50,805 bases of DNA from Candidatus Kaiserbacteria bacterium (GCA_019247335.1 JAFAPB010000070.1:1-50805); one strand, 5' to 3'; shown: positions 12,567 to 21,207, counted from the first letter of the stretch. Numbers and translations are program-made. Notes: generated by a model from the sequence alone, not told the origin.

Positions 12567-14597
12567 TTATCCTATCACGTTGATAAGCCAGCTAAAGAAG
12601 GACCTTATGAGGCCGAAGAGACCCCCGCTTCCGGCTGCCGCCGATGCTGTTTGAGTCGTTGAGGTAGCGATCGGATCGGTGTGCGGTGGCGTCTCTTTTG
12701 GCGTCTTTGGTGTGGGCTTCGGAACGAGGGGTTTGATGCTGTGCGGTTTCGGCGCCGGTGCCGTGGTCGTCGGGACTATCGTGATCACTTCTACGGGTGT
12801 TGATGTCGCGGTCGGCGGCGTTGACGTGGCGAGAACAGGCGTTGATGTCGCGACGATCGGCGTCGTCGTTGCGATCGTGATCGTGCTCGCTGCGGTCGAG
12901 CTGGCTTCGGCATAGGTCGTACTATTCGGCGCAGAATTTCCGCCGGCCGGCTGCGTGAAGGACGCGAGGAGCGAATCCCACGTCCTGCCCAACGCGCCCG
13001 GTACCGCGTATTCCGTGGCCCACACGCGGGTCGCTTGTGCACCAGAAGTATTTTCCATGCCGCCATCACTTTGCTGTCCGGCCGCAAGCGCGTCCCCGGT
13101 GCCATTGCCATTCACGTTCCAATTGCCGTCCCCGAGCGCAGCGATCGCTTGCGCTGCCCAGCTTGTCGAGAAGCTCGTCCCGTCGACGCTGAAACCGCCG
13201 TCGCTTTTTTGCTGGTTGTGCAGATAGGTCGACGCCTTATTCAGCGCGTCGCTCACTCCCGGCTGCGATCGCACCAATGAGAGCGCCTGAATGCCGGCGG
13301 AGGTCGTATCCGGATCCATCCACGAGCCGTTCGCGGCCTGCTGCGCGACGATGTATGCCGTCAGCTTTTGAATGACGGCGTCGTTTGCACTGTATCCCGC
13401 ATGCATGAGCGGGAAGAGCGCAAAGATGTCGCCGTTGACCGGCGCGCCGTTTATTTTCGTCCCGTCGAACGCGGCGACTATCGGCGCGATGTAATCTTTG
13501 TCCCCGCCGGTGTATGGGTTGATCCCGAGCGCTTCGAGCGCCATGGCGTGGCGTTCGAAGTCGGTGGGGCTCGAGAGCGCCGGAGAAGCCGATGCTATGT
13601 AGCTGTGCAGTTTCGTCTTTGCGGCTCCAGGATCGCCCGCGGCAAAAGTAAGCGCTGCCCAATCGGTGAGCCGATCATCCGCAAAGGAGCCGTCCGCATT
13701 CTGCGCGGAGGCAAGGAATTGCAGCGCTGCAGCAACGTTGAAGACCGGCTTGAAAATCCCGCCACCGCTGCCGGAACTCGCGCCGACCGGCGTCGATGAT
13801 GCGGTCGAGGTCGCGACCGATGCGTGATCGGTCACGGTGAGCGGCGTATTCGGGAAATAAAAATCTTCTTTGATGCCGACCTGGTAGGTCCCCGTCGCAT
13901 TGACCGTGAGGATGGTCTCGCCGTTCTGATCAGCGACGCCGGTTGCGAGTTCCGTGAAGGAAAAATCCGGATTCGAGGTGCCGACGCCGAGCGTGACGCC
14001 TGGAAGCGGCACGTAATTACCAGATGCGAGATCGTACGATTCTGCCGTTACAGTAAAGGGCGTGCCGGATTCGACCGTGGAGCTCGCGAGCACCGCTTTG
14101 CGCTGCGGACCGAAGAACACATAGATCACGTCGCCGTTGTTGAGCGTGGTGTGATCTGCGCCGACCTGTGGGAACGCGCCGTTCACCGCATACGTCCAGT
14201 CGAAGCAATCGGGCGTCGCGCCGGAGGGCACCGCGATGCAGTTGATAAGAAATGAGTTGAACGAGCTGAAGTAACTGAGATCCGTAATGTCGAATGCGGA
14301 ACTGCTGCTGTCGAGCGAGGAGAGGACTGCAAGGAGGCTCCGCGCCGGCACTGACACCGCGCTGCCGCCGGAGGTCGGCGTGATCGAGGCATCTGCGGAC
14401 GTCGTCGCGGGGAGATCCGCCGTGCCGCTAAAAGCAGTGTTCGAGCCGTCGCGGATCGTGAGCGTCACGGTATCCGGTGCTATCGGCGTCGATGTCGCTG
14501 CATCAGGCGTACTCGTCGCGTCATCCGCAAACGCAACGCCTGTTAAAAGGAAACAAAGAACGAGAGAACCTAGACTTACGCGCACGCCGTATTTCAT
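12567..14597 (-). CDS. Transcobalamin-like surface protein: DUF4430 domain plus alpha/alpha barrel
   Basis: The 676-aa product has a signal peptide or anchor (1-24), a DUF4430 domain (about 43-165, with FDWTYAVNG and LNNGDVIYVFFG), a beta-sandwich-like stretch (167-245) and a terpenoid-cyclase-like alpha/alpha toroid (about 284-548). The toroid repeats FLASAQNADGSF, VAQQAANGSW and HNQQKSDGGF. A Pro/Thr-rich ATSTP linker (549-655) and a C-terminal hydrophobic anchor (659-675) follow. DUF4430 is the fold of the C-terminal domain of animal transcobalamin/intrinsic factor, and their N-terminal domain is an alpha/alpha barrel, so both halves are present in reversed order. It is second in the riboswitch operon. 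Inferred role: corrinoid capture at the cell surface. Confidence 0.85.
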   Translation of the reverse strand: MKYGVRVSLGSLVLCFLLTGVAFADDATSTPDAATSTPIAPDTVTLTIRDGSNTAFSGTADLPATTSADASITPTSGGSAVSVPARSLLAVLSSLDSSSSAFDITDLSYFSSFNSFLINCIAVPSGATPDCFDWTYAVNGAFPQVGADHTTLNNGDVIYVFFGPQRKAVLASSTVESGTPFTVTAESYDLASGNYVPLPGVTLGVGTSNPDFSFTELATGVADQNGETILTVNATGTYQVGIKEDFYFPNTPLTVTDHASVATSTASSTPVGASSGSGGGIFKPVFNVAAALQFLASAQNADGSFADDRLTDWAALTFAAGDPGAAKTKLHSYIASASPALSSPTDFERHAMALEALGINPYTGGDKDYIAPIVAAFDGTKINGAPVNGDIFALFPLMHAGYSANDAVIQKLTAYIVAQQAANGSWMDPDTTSAGIQALSLVRSQPGVSDALNKASTYLHNQQKSDGGFSVDGTSFSTSWAAQAIAALGDGNWNVNGNGTGDALAAGQQSDGGMENTSGAQATRVWATEYAVPGALGRTWDSLLASFTQPAGGNSAPNSTTYAEASSTAASTITIATTTPIVATSTPVLATSTPPTATSTPVEVITIVPTTTAPAPKPHSIKPLVPKPTPKTPKETPPHTDPIATSTTQTASAAAGSGGLFGLIRSFFSWLINVIG

Positions 14598-14612
14598 AGA
14601 ATCGCGATTACA

Positions 14613-15143
14613 TTAATAAGCTGACTCATAACGCCACTCGACGGTATCGCCCGCGCGGACCTGCGCATCCGATGCGCCGACCGTCGCGGATTTACCGTTC
14701 ACGTAGAGGAACCAATACTTGTTGCCGGTGTTCGCGAGGCCGTTGATCGACTCGACGAATGCGCCGAGACCGGCGTATTGCGATTCCGTATACGATAGGG
14801 TGCCGTTCGCTTTCAACTGCCGCATGAGATCGATGACCGTGCCCTCATGCGATGCGGTAAAACGTACGTCCGTCGATGCCGATTGAGTTGCCGCAGGAGC
14901 TTTTGCCGGTGCGGAAGGAGTGGATGACGTCGAAGCAGCGATATTCGTATGTGCCGCCTGTTGGGAAGCCTTTTTTGCGGGTACCGACGTGCGCATCGAT
15001 GTCGTGGCGGGCGCTGCGCCACTCGCGGTCTTTGATGTCGCGATGCTGACGGAAGTCGGTGCGGTGTGCGGACGCGCGAGAAAAAGCCCGCCGAACACGA
15101 CGATGATGACGAGCAGTGCTACGGGGATTAATTTTTTTGTCAT
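14613..15143 (-). CDS. Membrane-anchored DUF4430 (transcobalamin C-terminal-like) protein
   Basis: The 176-aa product has an N-terminal transmembrane anchor (4-23), a long Ala/Ser/Thr-rich linker (30-90) and a DUF4430 domain (91-176) with SHEGTVIDLMRQLKANG, ESINGLANTGNKYWFLYVNG, VGASDAQVRAGDTVEWRY. It is the first gene after the cobalamin riboswitch and ends 15 nt before the larger transcobalamin-like gene. The start at 15143 is 3 nt past the hairpin's T-rich tail region and has no SD. Being a single small anchored DUF4430 domain, it may hand corrinoid from the large receptor to the transporter; this is inference. Confidence 0.86.
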   Translation of the reverse strand: MTKKLIPVALLVIIVVFGGLFLARPHTAPTSVSIATSKTASGAAPATTSMRTSVPAKKASQQAAHTNIAASTSSTPSAPAKAPAATQSASTDVRFTASHEGTVIDLMRQLKANGTLSYTESQYAGLGAFVESINGLANTGNKYWFLYVNGKSATVGASDAQVRAGDTVEWRYESAY

Positions 15144-15354
15144 AAAACGCGAAAACTCTGCCCGAAGCAGAGTTTTGACGACTATGTGTCTTACGACACG
15201 CTCTCCTGCTCGGGATAACGAATGTCGAAGACCGGACTCGTCCCCGGTTTCCCGAGGCATTACCGTTGCGGCACAGTGGGGGGATTGCACCCCAGCTTCC
15301 AATCCGCTTTTTTCTGACTTGCGGACCCGGCCCGAGGGCCGGCAACAATCGTGA
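15144..15354 (-). promoter_or_regulatory. Cobalamin riboswitch leader
   Basis: Read on the minus strand, the leader contains the B12-box-like core: GGAAGCTGGGGTGCAATCCC, then CCACTGTGCCGCAACGGTAA, upstream GGTCCGCAAG and downstream GAGTCCGG. These are hallmarks of cobalamin aptamers. Near the end (15152-15175) a 10-bp hairpin (AAAACTCTGC/GCAGAGTTTT) ends in TTTT just before the ATG, a plausible attenuator or start-occluding element. It controls the three-gene operon 15143-11970. Exact aptamer ends need a covariance model. Confidence 0.9.
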
Positions 15355-15360
15355 AAGTCG

Positions 15361-15388
15361 ATTGTACGCCGGCTGCTTTTCCATGCAA
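15361..15388 (-). promoter_or_regulatory. Promoter of the cobalamin-riboswitch operon
   Basis: On the minus strand TTGCAT, a 16-nt spacer and TACAAT are found, placing +1 near 15354 and giving a leader of about 210 nt that spans the whole aptamer. Confidence 0.7.
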
Positions 15389-15467
15389 TGTGCACAGCAC
15401 GACACAAAACGATCCGGCGCTGCGGTCAATATGCACGCCCGTCCATGCGCTCATCGGATATGACATA

Positions 15468-16985
15468 ATGCAGGCGTTTATGCCGCTCCCCGAAAACAAC
15501 GTCCCGACGATCATGGCAGCCTTCGGCGCAACAGGCGACCTCATGCGTGTGAAAGTCATCCCCGCGCTCTTCCATCTCCATACGAAAGGCCAGCTGCCGA
15601 CGATGTTCCGCGTCGTCGGATTCTCGCGCCGCCCGTGGAGCGACGATGAATTTCGCGCACACGTGAAAGGCGTCGTCGATATACACACCAAAGGGCTTTT
15701 CGACGCGACGAAGATCGATTCGTTTCTCGATATATTCAGTTTCCAACGCGGCGATTTCGACGAGAAGGACAGCTACGAAGCGCTGAAAAAGACATTTGAC
15801 CGGCTCGATACCGAATGGGGCGTGTGCGCGAACAAGCTCTTTTATCTCGCGGTCGCGCCGGAATTTTATACGACTATAGCCACGCACGTCGCGCAGTCGA
15901 AGCTCTCCGAGCCATGCGCGCCCGGCGGCGGATGGACCCGCATCGTCGTCGAGAAGCCTTTCGGCGAAGATACGAAATCAGCTCGGAAGATCGACGAGCA
16001 CCTTGCGACGATATTCGACGAAAAGCAGATCTACCGCATCGATCATTATCTCGGCAAGGAAATGCTTCGCAACATTTTGATATTCCGATTCTCTAACAAT
16101 CTTTTCGAGATACCGTGGGGCAAGGAACTTATCGAGAAGATCAATATTCGTGTCGCGGAGTCGATCGGCGTCGAAAAGCGCGGACCTTTCTATGACGCGA
16201 CGGGCACCTTGCGCGACGTCGGGCAGAATCACTTGCTCCAAATAATCGCGCTTCTCACCATGGAGCGCCCGCGTACCTTCACCGATACGGCGATACGCGA
16301 GGAGCGCCGGAAAGCGCTTGAGCATATTAAAAAGCCGACGCTGCAACATATACAACGATATAGTTTCCGCGCACAGTACGAAGGATTTCGCGAAATTCCC
16401 GGTGTCGCAAAAGCGTCGAATACGGAAACATATTTTAAAGTGCGCGTTGATATCGATGCGCCGCGGTGGAAGGGCGTTCCGATCTATATGGAATGGGGGA
16501 AGCGTCTCGGCGAGGCGCAAAAGGAAATCGTGATCACCTTCAAGCATCCGCGGCCGTGCCTCTGCCCCCCGGGGAAGCATCATAAGAACGAGGTGATCAT
16601 CCGGCTCGAACCGAAGGAAGAAATTCTCATCGAATTCTGGTCGAAGAAACCCGGCTATACGCTTGAGACCGAAGCGCGCATGTTCCATTTCCTCTTTCGT
16701 GAGCGCGGCAGCACGGCGCAGTACACCGAAGAATATGAAAAAATGCTGCTCGATTGCATCGCCGGCGATCAGACGCTCTTTATTTCCACCGAAGAGATCC
16801 GTGCTATGTGGCGCTACATCGACCCGATCGTCGCGGCGTGGAAGAAAAATGCGACGCCGCTTCATTTCTATAAGCCGGATGACAAAAAAATAGTGGAGGA
16901 GGCGCGGGTCATCGAGAGCGGTGTACAAACGAGCGCGCGCGGCTATACTTCGGCCAGTCGGAAAAGGACTACAACACATGACTAA
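15468..16985 (+). CDS. zwf: Glucose-6-phosphate 1-dehydrogenase
   Basis: The 505-aa enzyme oxidises glucose 6-phosphate to 6-phosphogluconolactone, producing NAD(P)H. Visible are the Rossmann motif FGATGDL (residues 19-25), VVEKPFGED, the active-site RIDHYLGKE, and the C-terminal barrel with LRDVGQNHLLQ. I start at the ATG at 15468, with 15480 as alternative; further upstream codons overlap the riboswitch promoter of the divergent operon. Its end overlaps the start of the 6-phosphogluconate dehydrogenase gene by 8 nt, so the oxidative pentose-phosphate steps are made together. No lactonase gene is seen. Confidence 0.95.
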   Translation: MQAFMPLPENNVPTIMAAFGATGDLMRVKVIPALFHLHTKGQLPTMFRVVGFSRRPWSDDEFRAHVKGVVDIHTKGLFDATKIDSFLDIFSFQRGDFDEKDSYEALKKTFDRLDTEWGVCANKLFYLAVAPEFYTTIATHVAQSKLSEPCAPGGGWTRIVVEKPFGEDTKSARKIDEHLATIFDEKQIYRIDHYLGKEMLRNILIFRFSNNLFEIPWGKELIEKINIRVAESIGVEKRGPFYDATGTLRDVGQNHLLQIIALLTMERPRTFTDTAIREERRKALEHIKKPTLQHIQRYSFRAQYEGFREIPGVAKASNTETYFKVRVDIDAPRWKGVPIYMEWGKRLGEAQKEIVITFKHPRPCLCPPGKHHKNEVIIRLEPKEEILIEFWSKKPGYTLETEARMFHFLFRERGSTAQYTEEYEKMLLDCIAGDQTLFISTEEIRAMWRYIDPIVAAWKKNATPLHFYKPDDKKIVEEARVIESGVQTSARGYTSASRKRTTTHD

Positions 16986-17883
16986 AAGCATCACACTCGT
17001 AGGTTTGGGAAAGATGGGTATCGGTATGGCGCAGCGGCTGCTTGAGAGCGGCTGGACCGTGCGCGGGTACGACCGGAATCCGGAAATAGCTAAGCAGCTC
17101 GAAAGCGCGGGCATGATAGCGCTCGAAAGTCTGGAGGAGATCCGCGAGGTGCCAACGCCGCGGCTTACTTGGATCATGGTCCCGGCGGGAAAGCCCGTAG
17201 ACGACGTGCTCGCCGAGCTTTCGAATGTGCTTGAAAAGGGCGACATCGTGATCGACGGGGGGAATTCTTTCTTCGAAGATTCCATCGCACGAGGAGAACG
17301 TCTCGCGGCGCAGGGCCTGCGCTTCATCGACGTCGGGTTCTCCGGTGGACCGCGCGGCGGGCGCGAAGGCGGATGCCTGATGGTGGGCGGCGACGAGAGC
17401 GCATTCAAAGAGCTTGAGCCGCTCTTCCAGGATCTCGCGCAAGATCGCACCGCATACGCGTTCTTTCCGGGCGCGGGCGCCGGGCACTTCGTGAAAATGG
17501 TCCACAACGGCATCGAATACGCCATGATGCAAGGCATCGCCGAAGGCTTCGCCGTCCTTAAGAAGGGACCGTTCAACATCGATCTGTTGCAAGCGGCGCA
17601 GATCTACAAGCAGGGAAGCGTCGTCACGTCCCGCCTCATCGACTGGACCGCTGAAGGCCTCAAGAAATACGGAGCCGATCTCGAAGAGATCTCCGGTTCG
17701 GTCGGTCACAGCGGGGAAGGTAAGTGGACAATCGAGACTGCGAGGAAATTCGGCATCCCCGTACCAGCCATCGAAGCGGCGTTCGAATTCCGCGTGCAGT
17801 CCGCGCAGCATCCGAATTTCATCGGACAGATGGTCTCGATGATGCGCAACATGTTCGGCGGACACGACGTGAGCAAGAAATAG
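16978..17883 (+). CDS. gnd: 6-phosphogluconate dehydrogenase, short form
   Basis: The 301-aa product is a decarboxylating 6PGDH of the short (YqeC/GndA-like) type, lacking the extended C-terminal part of the 470-aa enzymes. It has GLGKMG (9-14), YDRNPE for cofactor choice, DGGNSFFEDS, FSGGPRGGREG and the catalytic KMVHNGIEYAMMQ. It converts 6-phosphogluconate to ribulose 5-phosphate and CO2. The start overlaps the zwf stop. A TATACT box and AAGGA occur inside the end of zwf (16943-16966), so extra transcripts may begin there. A terminator follows. Confidence 0.95.
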   Translation: MTKSITLVGLGKMGIGMAQRLLESGWTVRGYDRNPEIAKQLESAGMIALESLEEIREVPTPRLTWIMVPAGKPVDDVLAELSNVLEKGDIVIDGGNSFFEDSIARGERLAAQGLRFIDVGFSGGPRGGREGGCLMVGGDESAFKELEPLFQDLAQDRTAYAFFPGAGAGHFVKMVHNGIEYAMMQGIAEGFAVLKKGPFNIDLLQAAQIYKQGSVVTSRLIDWTAEGLKKYGADLEEISGSVGHSGEGKWTIETARKFGIPVPAIEAAFEFRVQSAQHPNFIGQMVSMMRNMFGGHDVSKK

Positions 17884-17903
17884 CGCATCAGAAGCAAAAA
17901 ATG

Positions 17904-17936
17904 ATCCCGGGTCGTCATGACCCGGGATTTCCTCTT
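17904..17936. terminator. Terminator after gnd
   Basis: ATCCCGGGTC and GACCCGGGAT form a perfect 10-bp stem with a 5-nt loop, followed by TTCCTCTTT. It also lies just beyond the stop of the convergent gene and could serve both strands. Confidence 0.75.
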
Positions 17937-17951
17937 TCATATTCGCGCCGA

Positions 17952-18470
17952 TCAGGCCGCGAGCGTGCGCATTGCGATGAAATCTTCTTGTGGCGAATAG
18001 GTGCGGTCCGCAAGCCGGACATCGAGGCGGCGCTGGTTGTTGCCGTGATTCACGTCAAGAATGAATCGCGCGCCGGCGAACGGTTCGATCGGCCGCATGG
18101 CGACCGGCAGCTTTTCTCGCGGCGGTTGATCGCGATACTCGGCGCGGAATGCGAGGGCGGCGTCGACCGTGCAGTCCTCGAATTGTGCCGCACGAAAGCG
18201 TTCGAATAATACCTCGTCTTTGAGCGGCTCCTCAACGCCGACCGCCCATCCGCAGATGCGATAGATATCGACGCGGACTTTCGAGGCCGCGAAACTCGAC
18301 TCTGCCGCTCGGAGCACGGCCTCGACATGATCCGTATTCAATACGCATCCGGACCGTTTGAGCAGCTTCTTGTATTCATCGACGGTACGGTGCAGACCGA
18401 TCGTAACGGTTGCAAGGCGTAGGGGGCGTACCACCTGTGGACCAGTCGATTCACCTGTTGTCGCAAGCAT
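17952..18470 (-). CDS. Conserved-looking protein of unknown function (172 aa)
   Basis: I do not recognise this 172-aa soluble protein. It has no signal peptide or membrane segment; a helical HVEAVLRAAESSF stretch precedes beta-rich segments and an acidic/basic C-terminal half with FILDVNHGNNQRRLDVRL. The ATG at 18470 is preceded by GAGAGAG. It is divergent from the unknown gene at 18652, sharing a 181-bp intergenic region. The two plus the gnd and murC terminators make a self-contained two-gene block. Confidence 0.6.
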   Translation of the reverse strand: MLATTGESTGPQVVRPLRLATVTIGLHRTVDEYKKLLKRSGCVLNTDHVEAVLRAAESSFAASKVRVDIYRICGWAVGVEEPLKDEVLFERFRAAQFEDCTVDAALAFRAEYRDQPPREKLPVAMRPIEPFAGARFILDVNHGNNQRRLDVRLADRTYSPQEDFIAMRTLAA

Positions 18471-18589
18471 GATCTCTCTCGCTGTTGCCGAAGGATCAGA
18501 AGACCTTTTTACCCATGTATATCTAATCCGATAAGGGTTTGCTGCCGTCTTTATGGCATGTGTCGTGATTTTCGCAACGGCGGTCGATT

Positions 18590-18618
18590 TTGACAATGGA
18601 TGGAAAAAATGTTCTATG
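18590..18618 (+). promoter_or_regulatory. Promoter with perfect -35 for the gene at 18652
   Basis: TTGACA, a 17-nt spacer and TCTATG place +1 near 18625, leaving a leader of about 27 nt that carries GGGAGG 7 nt before the ATG. Confidence 0.55.
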
Positions 18619-18651
18619 GCAACAGCTGCTGTCAGATTGGGAGGACGAGAA

Positions 18652-19122
18652 ATGAACGCAGATGCGGCAAAATCGGCAACGCCTGCCGAAAACCGAAGGG
18701 AGCGCAAACGGCCCCAGCGCGCTGCCACTCGCGAGGTCGTCTGGAAAGGCAACGGCCTCTTCGCCGTTGCGGTCCCAGAAAAATGCCCGATACACGCGGG
18801 CGAATATATCGGTCACCGCTATGCCCAGCTTCGCAACGAATTCGTGGTGTCAGGTCTCGGCCAATATGTACAGACCTACCTGCACGAGTCGCCGGCTGCC
18901 TCGATCGCCGATGCGCTCGGCAAGACGGTTCCGTGCCGTCTGGAGATCGTGCGGCTGACGTATCCGGACAAACGCGTTCGCTACGATCTGAATTTCTTTA
19001 CGGCGATCGGCAGGTACGACAGGACCGTTTCCGTCGAGCGGAAAGCGCCGATCGGCGTTGCCGAGGTCGCCCGCGTGAAGCTTCCGAAGGACGCAGGCGT
19101 GATCTTCATCGGCAAAAAGTGA
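18652..19122 (+). CDS. Protein of unknown function with basic N terminus (156 aa)
   Basis: The 156-aa product starts with a charged, probably disordered segment (ENRRERKRPQRAATRE) and continues into a compact domain (about 35-156) with no recognised motif. No membrane segment is seen. The ATG at 18652 is chosen because GGGAGG lies 7 nt upstream; an earlier in-frame ATG at 18553 lies before the predicted promoter. It belongs to the minority of genes here with a canonical promoter, a leader, an SD-like motif and its own terminator. Confidence 0.6.
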   Translation: MNADAAKSATPAENRRERKRPQRAATREVVWKGNGLFAVAVPEKCPIHAGEYIGHRYAQLRNEFVVSGLGQYVQTYLHESPAASIADALGKTVPCRLEIVRLTYPDKRVRYDLNFFTAIGRYDRTVSVERKAPIGVAEVARVKLPKDAGVIFIGKK

Positions 19123-19141
19123 TCGCGAGCGGAGATACGAG

Positions 19142-19175
19142 GAGGCTGCGGTAATGACCGCAGCCTCGAACTTTT
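19142..19175 (+). terminator. Intrinsic terminator before murC
   Basis: GAGGCTGCGGT and ACCGCAGCCTC form an 11-bp stem with an AATG loop, followed by GAACTTTTG. Confidence 0.85.
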
Positions 19176-19177
19176 GA

Positions 19178-19183
19178 TACAGT
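19178..19183 (+). promoter_or_regulatory. -10 box 6 nt before murC
   Basis: TACAGT ends 6 nt upstream of the ATG and lies just behind the terminator of the preceding gene, so murC probably has its own leaderless transcript. Confidence 0.5.
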
Positions 19184-19189
19184 GGTGCC

Positions 19190-20470
19190 ATGCCATTGCC
19201 GGGGAATATTTATATGGTCGGGATCGGGGGGATTGGGATGTCAGCGCTCGCGCAACTGCTTCTCGCGCGCGGCAAAACCGTGAGCGGCTCCGACAGGGAA
19301 GAGTCGCCGACCGTCGTGCTCCTCCTTGAAAAGGGGGTGCACGTGTGGGTCGGGCACGATCAGTGCAACATACCGGCCGACACGCAGCTGCTCATCTATA
19401 GCGATGCGGTGCCATCCTCCAATCGCGAGCGTGAACGGGCAAAGGAGATGAATATCCCCGAGATGTCATATTTCACGGCGCTCGGTGAGATCTCGAAACA
19501 AATGCGCACCATCGCGGTCGCCGGCACGCACGGCAAGACGACGACGACGGGGATGCTTGCGAAAATCTTGGAATATAGCGAAAAAGAGCCGACCGCGATC
19601 GTGGGATCCATCGTGCGCGATTTCGGATCGAATTTTCTCGAGGGACGTGAAGATCTGCTCGTCGTCGAAGCATGCGAATACCGCGATCATCTGCTCGAGC
19701 TCAATCCGGAGATCCTTGTGATCACTAATATCGAACTCGACCACACGGATTATTTCCCAAACCTTGAGGCGCTGCAGGCGACCTTCCGCAAAGCCGCGGC
19801 GAAGGTGCCCGCGCACGGCTGCATCGTGACGAATCCGTACGATCCCGTCATTGCCGCCGCGCTTTCCGAGGCCACCGCGCCGATACTCGATTATACGACG
19901 CAGACGGTGCCGGAACTGCATCAGATAGGGGAATTCAATCGCATGAATGCGCGCGCCGCGAAGGCTGCGGCGCGCGCCGCCTTCCCGCATCTACAGGAAG
20001 AATATACCGATCGCGCGCTCCTCGAATTCCAGGGCTCGTGGCGCCGCTTCGAATACAAAGGAGAGACGCCGCAGGGCGCGCTCGTCTACGACGATTATGC
20101 GCACCATCCGACCGCGATTCAGAAAACCGTTGAGGCGGCGCGCGAGCATTTTCCCGGCTGGCGAATCGTCGTTGCGTTTCATCCGCATACGTATTCGCGC
20201 ACGCGAAGTTTGATGAAAGAATTCGCGGTCGCGCTCTCCTTGCCGGATGTGTCGATCATCGCGCCGATCTATGCCGCTCGCGAAGCCGCCGATCCGGCCG
20301 TCTCGAACCACTCGCTCGCCGATGCGGTGAAGCAGAATGCCGGCGTCGCGCTCGCGCTCGACTCATTCGACGCGATCCGCGAGCGTTTGCTCGAAGAAAA
20401 AGAGAACACGCTCATCATCACGATGGGTGCAGGCGATATTTATAAAGTCGCGGAGCAGATCGCCGACTAG
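19190..20470 (+). CDS. murC: UDP-N-acetylmuramate--L-alanine ligase (MurC)
   Basis: The 426-aa Mur ligase attaches the first amino acid of the peptidoglycan stem. Domain 1 has the nucleotide-sugar GIGGIGMSALAQLLLARG motif, domain 2 the P-loop GTHGKTTTTGM and EACEYRDHLL (the conserved glutamate and histidine region), and domain 3 YDDYAHHPTAI and HPHTYSRT. It is slightly shorter than the usual 450-490 aa. An Mpl-type murein peptide ligase is the main alternative. It is isolated from other mur genes and followed by rsmI 37 nt downstream. Confidence 0.88.
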   Translation: MPLPGNIYMVGIGGIGMSALAQLLLARGKTVSGSDREESPTVVLLLEKGVHVWVGHDQCNIPADTQLLIYSDAVPSSNRERERAKEMNIPEMSYFTALGEISKQMRTIAVAGTHGKTTTTGMLAKILEYSEKEPTAIVGSIVRDFGSNFLEGREDLLVVEACEYRDHLLELNPEILVITNIELDHTDYFPNLEALQATFRKAAAKVPAHGCIVTNPYDPVIAAALSEATAPILDYTTQTVPELHQIGEFNRMNARAAKAAARAAFPHLQEEYTDRALLEFQGSWRRFEYKGETPQGALVYDDYAHHPTAIQKTVEAAREHFPGWRIVVAFHPHTYSRTRSLMKEFAVALSLPDVSIIAPIYAAREAADPAVSNHSLADAVKQNAGVALALDSFDAIRERLLEEKENTLIITMGAGDIYKVAEQIAD

Positions 20471-20507
20471 ACTCGCCCGCGGCGGCGATTAGTGATAGCG
20501 TCACCGC

Positions 20508-21203
20508 ATGAGCGATGAGTCATATGAAAAAGAGCCGGGACGGCTATCCGTCGTCGCGACGCCCATCGGGAACATGGGCGATCTGACCTTCCGCGGCCTC
20601 TGGAATCTCAAAGAGGCGAATGTGATCTATGCGGAAGACACACGCGTCATTTCAAAGCTGCTCGCGCATTACGGGCTTCGCACGAGCGTGCAGCGGCTCG
20701 ATGCGGCGACAGAGAGCAAAAAAATGAAAGAAGTCGCCGAGCGACTCCGTGCGGGCGAACGCGTCGTGCTTGTCTCCGACGCCGGCACGCCCGCGATCTC
20801 CGATCCCGGCGCGCGCCTGGTCGCATACATCCGCGAAAATGCGCCGGAAGCGATCATCGATGCTATCCCGGGGCCTTCGTCCATTACCGCTGCGCTTTCG
20901 ATCGCCGGGCTCGAAGGCGATGGCTTTACCTTTATCGGCTTTTTGCCGCATAAAAAAGGTCGGCAGACCGCAATTCAAAAAATAGCGAAAAGCGAGTATC
21001 CGGTCGTCCTTTTCGAATCGCCGCACCGCATCGTGAAATTACTCGGCGAATTCGCGAAAGCCGGTATTAAAAAAGTGTCGCTCGCGCGCGAGCTCACCAA
21101 ACTGCACGAAGAATTAATTTCCGGCGAGCCTGCGGCGCTCGCAAAAGATCTCCAGAAACGCGGCGCCGCGCGCGGCGAATTCGTCGTGATAGCCCTTCCG
21201 TAG
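20508..21203 (+). CDS. rsmI: 16S rRNA (cytidine1402-2'-O)-methyltransferase (RsmI)
   Basis: The 231-aa tetrapyrrole-methylase-fold enzyme methylates the ribose of C1402 in the decoding centre. It shows VVATPIGNMGDLTFR, YAEDTRVISKLLAHYG, VVLVSDAGTPAISDPG and IPGPSSITAALSIAGL, ending with LARELTKLHEELISG. It is shorter than the E. coli protein (286 aa) but complete for the core. A possible weak -10 (TAGCGT) lies 6 nt before the start. Confidence 0.95.
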   Translation: MSDESYEKEPGRLSVVATPIGNMGDLTFRGLWNLKEANVIYAEDTRVISKLLAHYGLRTSVQRLDAATESKKMKEVAERLRAGERVVLVSDAGTPAISDPGARLVAYIRENAPEAIIDAIPGPSSITAALSIAGLEGDGFTFIGFLPHKKGRQTAIQKIAKSEYPVVLFESPHRIVKLLGEFAKAGIKKVSLARELTKLHEELISGEPAALAKDLQKRGAARGEFVVIALP

Positions 21204-21207
21204 CTGC

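Noticed and set aside
12679..12915. Gly/Val-rich plus-strand frame
   Set aside because: It is the complement of the ATSTP-type linker of the transcobalamin-like protein.
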